Notes under the pieces: generated by a model
Databases searched by the model: none
Told to the model about the DNA's origin: nothing
What the model saw: the letters and a program-made list of their open reading frames with translations, nothing else
Part shown: piece by piece, positions 1 to 4,549 of the stretch
Layout of the letters: each line of letters opens with the position of its first letter
Numbering within the stretch: position 1 is the stretch's first letter
Source of the DNA: Proteiniphilum sp. UBA4977
GTDB lineage: Bacteria; Bacteroidota; Bacteroidia; Bacteroidales; Dysgonomonadaceae
Length of the DNA stretch: 6,144 nt
Reading direction: 5' to 3'
NCBI GenBank assembly: GCA_002398565.1
Contig: DGZP01000019.1
Coordinates: 1 to 6,144, forward strand
Program-made: the position numbers and the translations under genes

Positions 1-2
1 TA

Positions 3-146
3 CCATTATGGTTAATTTGTGGATTTAGTTGGAGATTGACTATAAAATGGTGGATGATGAATAAGAAAGGGAAAGAAAACAGGGACCATAACACGCGGTT
101 AATGAGCGTTGTAAAACAACCGGCAATCAAAGACAACAGACAGTAA
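3..146 (+). CDS. possible 3' end of an upstream gene (partial, uncertain)
   Basis: A frame is open from the left edge to a TAA at 144-146, giving 47 codons without a visible start. The first part is hydrophobic and aromatic (LWLICGFSWRLTIKWW) and is followed by a basic, polar tail (NKKGKENRDHN), which would fit the last membrane segment and cytoplasmic tail of an inner-membrane protein. The stop lies 16 bp before the arr start, so if the gene is real the two could be co-transcribed. I do not recognise a family. A 47-codon open frame can occur by chance, and its second half overlaps the inverted-repeat cluster at 90-122, which looks more like non-coding DNA. The call rests only on openness and amino-acid pattern. 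Confidence 0.22.
   Translation, partial: PLWLICGFSWRLTIKWWMMNKKGKENRDHNTRLMSVVKQPAIKDNRQ
90..122. repeat. cluster of overlapping inverted repeats upstream of arr
   Basis: Two perfect 5-bp dyads overlap here. GTTGT (108-112) and ACAAC (116-120) are separated by AAA, and CGGTT (96-100) pairs with AACCG (118-122). A third, imperfect pairing joins AACACGC (90-96) with GCGTT (106-110), leaving two unpaired bases on the left arm. Only one of these structures can form at a time. The cluster could be an operator, a weak terminator for an upstream gene, or a decayed recombination site. It does not match the integron attC core consensus (GTTRRRY) cleanly, so no attC call is made. Confidence 0.35.
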
Positions 147-162
147 AAAATAAAATTTCACA

Positions 163-612
163 ATGGAGAATAAGAATAACGAACAGAAAACGAATAGAAA
201 AGGTGCGACACCTTTCGCACAGACTTTTTTTCACGGGACAAAAGCAGACTTGAAAGTTGGTGACTTAATAGAAGCTGGTTACAATTCTAACTACGGACAA
301 CAAAAAAATGCAAAATATATCTTCTTGACAGCGACATTAGACGCTGCAGTTTGGGGAGCAGAGCTTGCCTTTGGAGACGGACGGGAAAGAATATACTTAG
401 TAGAACCAACAGGAGAAATTGAAAATGACCCCGACTTAACCGACAAGAAGTTCCCTGGAAATCCTACACAATCTTTTCGTTCAACTCAACCATTTAGAGT
501 TGTTGGAGAAGTAACAATATGGCAAGGACATCAAACCGAACAAGTAAATGCAATGAAAGAACACCTTGAAAAATTAAAAGAACAAGGCATTAATTCACTT
601 AATGACGAATGA
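163..612 (+). CDS. arr: rifamycin NAD+ ADP-ribosyltransferase (Arr family)
   Basis: This 149-residue protein matches the Arr family over nearly its whole length. Arr enzymes are small cytoplasmic proteins that transfer ADP-ribose from NAD+ to the C23 hydroxyl on the ansa chain of rifamycins, which prevents binding to RNA polymerase. Visible family blocks are FFHGTKADLKVGDLI (22-36), SNYG (42-45), YIFLTATLDAAVWGAELA (52-69), RIYLVEPTGEIENDPDLTDK (76-95) continuing into KFPGNPT (96-102), and FRVVGEV (111-117). By alignment from memory, His24, Tyr52 and Asp89 are the probable counterparts of the His-Tyr-Asp set described for mycobacterial Arr; the exact register of the last two is inferred. Length is normal for the family. 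ATG 163 is chosen because an in-frame TAA lies at 151-153 and the next Met is residue 131. The first 16 residues are a polar, Lys/Asn-rich lead. No Shine-Dalgarno is seen, only an A-rich leader as usual in Bacteroidetes. GC is about 39% by hand count over 181-600. No confident promoter was found. Whether it confers resistance here is not shown by sequence. Confidence 0.95.
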   Translation: MENKNNEQKTNRKGATPFAQTFFHGTKADLKVGDLIEAGYNSNYGQQKNAKYIFLTATLDAAVWGAELAFGDGRERIYLVEPTGEIENDPDLTDKKFPGNPTQSFRSTQPFRVVGEVTIWQGHQTEQVNAMKEHLEKLKEQGINSLNDE

Positions 613-797
613 TATTGGACAATTTTTGAAATAGAAAAAATAAATACGGAGTTAACAGTAATAATGCAAGTACTCCAAGATTGATAATGAAAACAAATGA
701 GATTCGGACTTTTCTCTCTATCTGTTTGTATCATATCAGAAAATAAAACACTTCCCATTTAGACAATGATTACAATTGAATTTTCATTGATTATTAA

Positions 798-1001
798 TTG
801 TTTGCCATAAACGAAGAGAACCTTGACAGGAAAAAAAGCATATCATTTTCATCTCTTTTGTAATACCCGGGAATCAGTCCGAAAAAAATACAGGTGAATG
901 ATGATAAGATTTCAATATTAGCAACCCGGCAAAGTGGCTCCCTATTCACAAAGGACATCGCTACAGGGCAGAAAGATGTGATGATGCCAATGTGCCCGTG
1001 A
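798..1001 (+). pseudogene. possible decayed coding remnant, family unknown
   Basis: One + frame runs from just after a TAA (795-797) to a TGA (999-1001) and is interrupted by a single in-frame TAA at 861-863. The second part (864-998, 45 codons) has a protein-like mix of residues, for example the stretch KISILATRQSGSLFTKDI followed by ATGQKDVMMPMCP. The first part reads FAINEENLDRKKSISFSSLL. No start codon with a leader is apparent and I do not recognise the family. The opposite strand of the same segment is also open (794-1012), so the openness could be a composition effect. This is a weak call, recorded because the translation looks less random than its surroundings. Confidence 0.2.
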
Positions 1002-1073
1002 TGGAAACACATTCTTAAAAGTACAATTTACGTCATTTCGTACATGTGAAACTTTAAATTTTTGCAATTTTAC

Positions 1074-1083
1074 ATTGATCAAT
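1074..1083. repeat. 10-bp perfect palindrome ATTGATCAAT
   Basis: ATTGATCAAT equals its own reverse complement. It sits about 150 bp upstream of the candidate promoter for the SusC-like gene and directly adjoins the inverted repeat at 1082-1111. It is a possible site for a dimeric DNA-binding protein, but a single palindrome of this length in AT-rich DNA can arise by chance. Confidence 0.3.
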
Positions 1084-1111
1084 CCTGTTTTTGGGTACAG
1101 TCTCACAGGAT
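1082..1111. repeat. 7-bp inverted repeat, 16-base spacer
   Basis: ATCCTGT (1082-1088) is perfectly inverted as ACAGGAT (1105-1111). The half-site centres are 23 bp apart, about two helical turns, so both halves face the same side of the DNA, as expected for a dimeric regulator. As RNA it would be a weak long-loop hairpin without a following T tract, so an operator reading is preferred over a terminator. No regulator gene is in the window to pair with it. Confidence 0.35.
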
Positions 1112-1162
1112 ATAAATATCATTTTTATTTAAAAAAGAAACTAAAATCCATAGAATTTAACA

Positions 1163-1200
1163 TTAAAACGGCATATCGCGCTGTTTTAAAATCATTTTTT
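1163..1200 (+). terminator. hairpin plus T tract, candidate intrinsic terminator
   Basis: The arms TTAAAACGGC (1163-1172) and GCTGTTTTAA (1180-1189) form a 10-bp stem with one G-T wobble around the 7-base loop ATATCGC. Six T residues follow at 1195-1200, five bases after the stem. The orientation would stop + strand transcripts coming from arr or from read-through, insulating the operon from upstream transcription. The stem is AT-rich at its base and the T tract is not immediately adjacent, so efficiency is doubtful. The same dyad, 40 bp upstream of the -33 box, could instead be an operator. Confidence 0.4.
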
Positions 1201-1205
1201 ACATC

Positions 1206-1223
1206 CAGGGACAATTCAGGGAC
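1206..1223 (+). promoter_or_regulatory. tandem CAGGGAC direct repeat, candidate activator site
   Basis: CAGGGAC occurs at 1206-1212 and again at 1217-1223. The 11-bp period places both copies on the same face of the helix. The second copy ends six bases before the candidate -33 box at 1230. This arrangement is what is expected of a class II type activator that binds direct repeats, such as the AraC-type output domains of hybrid two-component regulators that commonly control SusC/SusD operons. The link to such a regulator is inference. A further CAGGGAC at 80-86 upstream of arr is probably coincidental. Confidence 0.4.
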
Positions 1224-1229
1224 TCTATC

Positions 1230-1260
1230 TTTGCTTTGTATTTAAATTTATATATTTTTC
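1230..1260 (+). promoter_or_regulatory. candidate Bacteroidetes-type promoter of the SusC/SusD operon
   Basis: TTTG at 1230-1233 and TATTTTTC at 1253-1260 are separated by 19 bp. This matches the Bacteroidetes primary sigma consensus (-33 TTTG, 19-21 bp, -7 TAnnTTTG) except for the last base of the -7 box. Transcription would begin near 1265-1268 and give a leader of roughly 130 bases before the ATG at 1400. The surrounding DNA is AT-rich and offers near matches: an overlapping TATATTTT at 1251, and TTTG 1061-1064 with TGTTTTTG 1086-1093. The exact start therefore needs mapping. Confidence 0.5.
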
Positions 1261-1296
1261 TGTATAGACATAAGAAAAGATGTAGACTTCCTCAAC

Positions 1297-1342
1297 GTGG
1301 GCACTTGCTTAATATGCTCATTAATAGCAATATACAACCCAC
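1297..1342 (+). promoter_or_regulatory. nested hairpin in the presumed 5' leader of the SusC-like gene
   Basis: Three helices nest in 46 bases: GTGGG (1297-1301) with CCCAC (1338-1342), TTGCT (1305-1309) with AGCAA (1326-1330), and TAAT (1310-1313) with ATTA (1320-1323), closing a 6-base loop. A 2-base bulge (1324-1325) and an asymmetric internal loop (3 against 7 bases) separate them. No T tract follows, so it is not a terminator. It could stabilise the mRNA, be a binding site for an RNA-binding protein, or be a small-RNA target. It matches no riboswitch class that I recognise. Confidence 0.35.
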
Positions 1343-1399
1343 TATATCTAATCAACAATTCAAACTAAATCTAATTATTAAACAAAGAAAAAGAACAAG

Positions 1400-4300
1400 A
1401 TGAAAAAAAAGTTAATTTTTCTATTTTTAATTTCTTTATTACTTCCTATTTATTTATCTGCGCAAGAGAAACAGGTAAGCGGGAAAGTAATAGAATCGGA
1501 AACAGGTGAACCTTTGCCGGGTGCCACAATTCAGATTGAAAATTCAACGCGGGGAGTTACGACAGACATAGATGGGTCTTTCGAAATTAGGGCCACTTCT
1601 ACCGACAAGCTGGTAGTCTCTTTTCTCGGACTACAATCGCAAACTATCACGGTAGGAGCCCAGACCTACCTTGAAATAACCATGAAGGCGGCAGCCAGCG
1701 AATTAGACGAAGTGACCGTTGTTGCTTTCGGGAAGCAAAAGAAAGAGAGCGTCGTAGCTTCTATATCAACGGTCAATCCCGGAGAATTGAAAATTCCTTC
1801 AAGTAACTTAACAACTGCATTGGCCGGGCGGATGTCCGGACTGATCGCTTATCAGCGAAGCGGTGAACCGGGCAGGGATAACGCAGAGTTTTTCATTCGT
1901 GGTGTAACCACTTTTGGATATAAGAAAGACCCGCTGATCCTAATTGACAATAATGAGTCATCCAGTACGGAACTAGCCAGAATGCAGCCGGATGACATTG
2001 CGAGTTTTTCTATTTTGAAAGATGCGACAGCAACAGCCCTTTATGGTTCGAGAGGAGCCAATGGTGTTATCCTCGTTTCGACCAAGGAGGGACGGGAAGG
2101 CAAGGCCCGGATAAATATCAGGTATGAGGAAGCCCTCTCCCAGCCGACAAAAATAGTGCATATGGCAGATCCGGTCACCTATATGCGATTGCATAACGAG
2201 GCCATCCGGACAAGGGATCCGCTAGGTAAATTGATGTATTCGGAACACAAGATTCAAAACACGATAAACAAAACCAACCCTTATGTATATCCGGCCACTG
2301 ACTGGTATGACATGTTATTCAAAGATTATTCCAACAACCATCGGTTGAATTTTAACCTGTCGGGCGGGGGAAAGGTCACCCGTTATTACCTTGCCGGAAG
2401 TGTAATAAACGACAACGGGGTATTGAATGTTGACAATAAAAACAATTTTAATAACAACGTCCAATTGAACCGGTACATGTTGCGCTCGAACGTGAATATT
2501 AACGTTACTCCGACAACGGAAGCAATTGTACGTCTGTCGGGAGCATTCGACGATTATAAGGGTCCCCCTCAAGGTGGCCAGCGGATTTTTCAAATGGTGA
2601 TGCATACAAATCCGGTATTGTTTCCCCCTTATTATGCACCCGATGCAGCAAATGAATATACGGAACATATATTGTTCGGCAATTACGACAACATGCAATA
2701 TTATAACCCGTATGCAGAAATGGTGAGAGGATATAAAGAATATTCAGAGAGCCAAATGGGAGCCCAATTTGAATTAAAACAGGATCTTGAATTCATCATG
2801 GAAGGTCTCTCTTTTCGTGCTATGTTCAATACAAACCGGTATTCATACTTTGACGTGGTAAGGCAATATGATCCGTTTTACTATACCGTAGGGAGTTACA
2901 ATAAAGGAAAAGATACCTATACGCTTTCTCCCCTGAATGAAGAACATGGGACGGACTACCTTTCTTATAGTGAAGGGCCTAAAAACGTAAATGCGGTCAC
3001 CTATTTTGAGAGTGCGTTAAACTGGGCACGTAATCTTAATGAAAAGCATGACTTGGGAGCGCTTTTGGTCTATACCATGCGGAATGAATTAAAAGGGAAC
3101 GCGGGGGATCTGCAAAGGTCGTTACCATACAGGAACCTTAACCTGGCAGGACGTATCACGTACGCCTATGATTCACGATATATGTTTGAAGGTAATTTCG
3201 GATATAATGGGTCGGAGCGTTTTTCAAAAGCGGAGCGTTTTGGATTTTTTCCTTCTGCCGGCATCGGATGGAATATCTCAAACGAAAGTTTTTACGGGGA
3301 AGGATTGCGTAAGATTGTGAGCAGTCTGAAATTAAAATCCACATACGGATTATCGGGAAACGATGCTATCGGTGATGCCAATGACAGGTTCTTCTATCTT
3401 TCCAATGTGAACATGAACAGCTCGAGTCACCGCTCTTCATTCGGCACATTTGGGAATAGGGGCGGTCTGACCAAAGATGGTGTTTCTATTAGCCGGTACG
3501 CGAATGACCAGATTACCTGGGAAACTTCGAAGAAATTTAATATTACCGCCGAGATCGGATTATTTGAAAAAATTGATATTCAAGCAGAATACTTTCAGGA
3601 AGATAGGAGCAATATCCTGATGAACAGGGCATTTATTCCTTCAACCATGGGACTACAAGCTGCTACCCGTTCCAATGTGGGTAAAGCCGCTGCCCATGGA
3701 GTTGATGTTTCCGTAAATATGAACCATTCCTTTAACAAAGATGCATGGATAAGCGGTATAGCCAACTTCACTTATGCAACCAGTGAATTTAAAGTATACG
3801 AAGAGCCTGATTATCCCGATGCTCCATGGAGATCGAGAATTGGATATCCATTGACTCAAACCTGGGGATATATTGCTGAACGCTTGTTTGTAGATGACGA
3901 AGAGGTACGCAATTCCCCGACACAGTTTGGCAATTATAAAGGCGGAGATATCAAATATAAGGATTTGAACGGGGACGGGAAAATCACAGAATTGGATATG
4001 GCTCCCATAGGATATCCTAGAACTCCTGAAATTACTTACGGATTCGGATTATCATCCGGCTATAAGGACTTTGACCTCTCTTTCTTTTTTCAGGGAAATG
4101 CAAGGACATCCTTCTGGCTTACAACATATAATGACTTTGGTCGTGGAATTGTAGATGTAACCCCGTTTATCGGGGGGCAACAAGGGTTGATGGAGGCTAT
4201 CGCCAACAGTCATTGGTCGGAGGCAAACAGGAATGTATATGCCATGTGGCCGCGTCTGTCGACCACCCATATAGAGAATAATAGCAGGACGTCTACATGG

Positions 4301-4528
4301 CTGATGCGAGATGGCACGTTCCTTCGCCTGAAGTCCGTCGAGTTGGGATATACTTTACCTGTACACATCGCGTCCAAAGCCCATATGTCTAATTTACGCA
4401 TCTATTTTAGCGGGACAAACTTGCTCACATTCAGCAAATTCAAGTTATGGGATCCTGAAATGGGGGGGAACGGGCTAGGATATCCTGTCCAAAGAGTATT
4501 TAATATGGGTATACAATTGAGTTTTTGA
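1400..4528 (+). CDS. SusC/RagA-family TonB-linked outer-membrane transporter
   Basis: This complete 1042-residue protein, of normal family length, imports large nutrients (oligosaccharides or peptides) across the outer membrane using TonB energy, with its SusD-like partner as the surface lid. A signal peptide covers residues 1-21 (KKK, then a hydrophobic core, with likely cleavage at SA/QEK). A carboxypeptidase-D-regulatory-like beta-sandwich follows at about 26-98 (VSGKVIESETGEPLPGATI, then GVTTDIDGSFEI). The TonB-box region is DEVTVVAFGKQKKES (103-117). The plug spans about 117-230 and contains the SusC signature SFSILKDATATALYGSRGAN (202-221). The rest is a 22-strand type beta-barrel with a late Ca-binding-like loop DLNGDGKIT (855-863), the conserved WLMRDGTFLRLKSVELGYTL block from 967, and a C-terminal Phe as in outer-membrane barrels. 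There is no N-terminal STN domain, so this receptor is unlikely to signal through an anti-sigma factor. ATG 1400 begins a proper signal peptide after an A-rich leader. The substrate cannot be told from sequence; a maltose/starch role should not be assumed. Confidence 0.96.
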   Translation: MKKKLIFLFLISLLLPIYLSAQEKQVSGKVIESETGEPLPGATIQIENSTRGVTTDIDGSFEIRATSTDKLVVSFLGLQSQTITVGAQTYLEITMKAAASELDEVTVVAFGKQKKESVVASISTVNPGELKIPSSNLTTALAGRMSGLIAYQRSGEPGRDNAEFFIRGVTTFGYKKDPLILIDNNESSSTELARMQPDDIASFSILKDATATALYGSRGANGVILVSTKEGREGKARINIRYEEALSQPTKIVHMADPVTYMRLHNEAIRTRDPLGKLMYSEHKIQNTINKTNPYVYPATDWYDMLFKDYSNNHRLNFNLSGGGKVTRYYLAGSVINDNGVLNVDNKNNFNNNVQLNRYMLRSNVNINVTPTTEAIVRLSGAFDDYKGPPQGGQRIFQMVMHTNPVLFPPYYAPDAANEYTEHILFGNYDNMQYYNPYAEMVRGYKEYSESQMGAQFELKQDLEFIMEGLSFRAMFNTNRYSYFDVVRQYDPFYYTVGSYNKGKDTYTLSPLNEEHGTDYLSYSEGPKNVNAVTYFESALNWARNLNEKHDLGALLVYTMRNELKGNAGDLQRSLPYRNLNLAGRITYAYDSRYMFEGNFGYNGSERFSKAERFGFFPSAGIGWNISNESFYGEGLRKIVSSLKLKSTYGLSGNDAIGDANDRFFYLSNVNMNSSSHRSSFGTFGNRGGLTKDGVSISRYANDQITWETSKKFNITAEIGLFEKIDIQAEYFQEDRSNILMNRAFIPSTMGLQAATRSNVGKAAAHGVDVSVNMNHSFNKDAWISGIANFTYATSEFKVYEEPDYPDAPWRSRIGYPLTQTWGYIAERLFVDDEEVRNSPTQFGNYKGGDIKYKDLNGDGKITELDMAPIGYPRTPEITYGFGLSSGYKDFDLSFFFQGNARTSFWLTTYNDFGRGIVDVTPFIGGQQGLMEAIANSHWSEANRNVYAMWPRLSTTHIENNSRTSTWLMRDGTFLRLKSVELGYTLPVHIASKAHMSNLRIYFSGTNLLTFSKFKLWDPEMGGNGLGYPVQRVFNMGIQLSF

Positions 4529-4549
4529 AGGTTTTAAAACAGAATTAAG

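Larger units (their letters stand above)
613..1399. other. 787-base intergenic region, AT-rich, no intact gene
   Basis: No frame on either strand gives a recognisable complete protein. The part nearest arr (613-790) shows only a weak inverted repeat (GGAGT 648-652 with ACTCC 672-676, 19-base loop) and no clear terminator for arr. The middle (798-1001) may hold a decayed coding remnant. From about 1074 onward the sequence carries several dyads, a direct repeat, a promoter candidate and a leader hairpin, each listed separately, which together suggest the control region of the downstream transporter operon. The size is large for an ordinary Bacteroidetes intergenic gap and would fit past insertion or gene decay between arr and the operon. 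Confidence 0.6.

Noticed and set aside
41..50. TATAAAATGG as an arr -10 or -7 box
   Set aside because: It lacks the TTTG part of the Bacteroidetes -7 element, and the TTGAC just before it is far too close to serve as an upstream box.
648..676. GGAGT/ACTCC inverted repeat as the arr terminator
   Set aside because: Only five base pairs with a 19-base loop and no following T tract; too weak to call.
531..758. 75-codon minus-strand open frame overlapping the 3' end of arr
   Set aside because: It overlaps a well-supported gene on the other strand and its translation is low-quality and unlike any family.
794..1012. 72-codon minus-strand open frame
   Set aside because: It has no recognisable family, is rich in Cys, Phe and His in an irregular pattern, and lies opposite the + frame that reads more like protein. 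Probably a shadow or chance frame.
1061..1093. Second promoter-like pair TTTG (1061-1064) and TGTTTTTG (1086-1093), 21 bp apart
   Set aside because: The -7 box lacks the conserved A, the region is very AT-rich, and the pair at 1230-1260 fits better in spacing and sequence.
2315..2698. 127-codon minus-strand open frame inside the SusC-like gene
   Set aside because: It lies antisense to conserved barrel sequence of a clear gene; length is explained by the codon use of the + strand gene.
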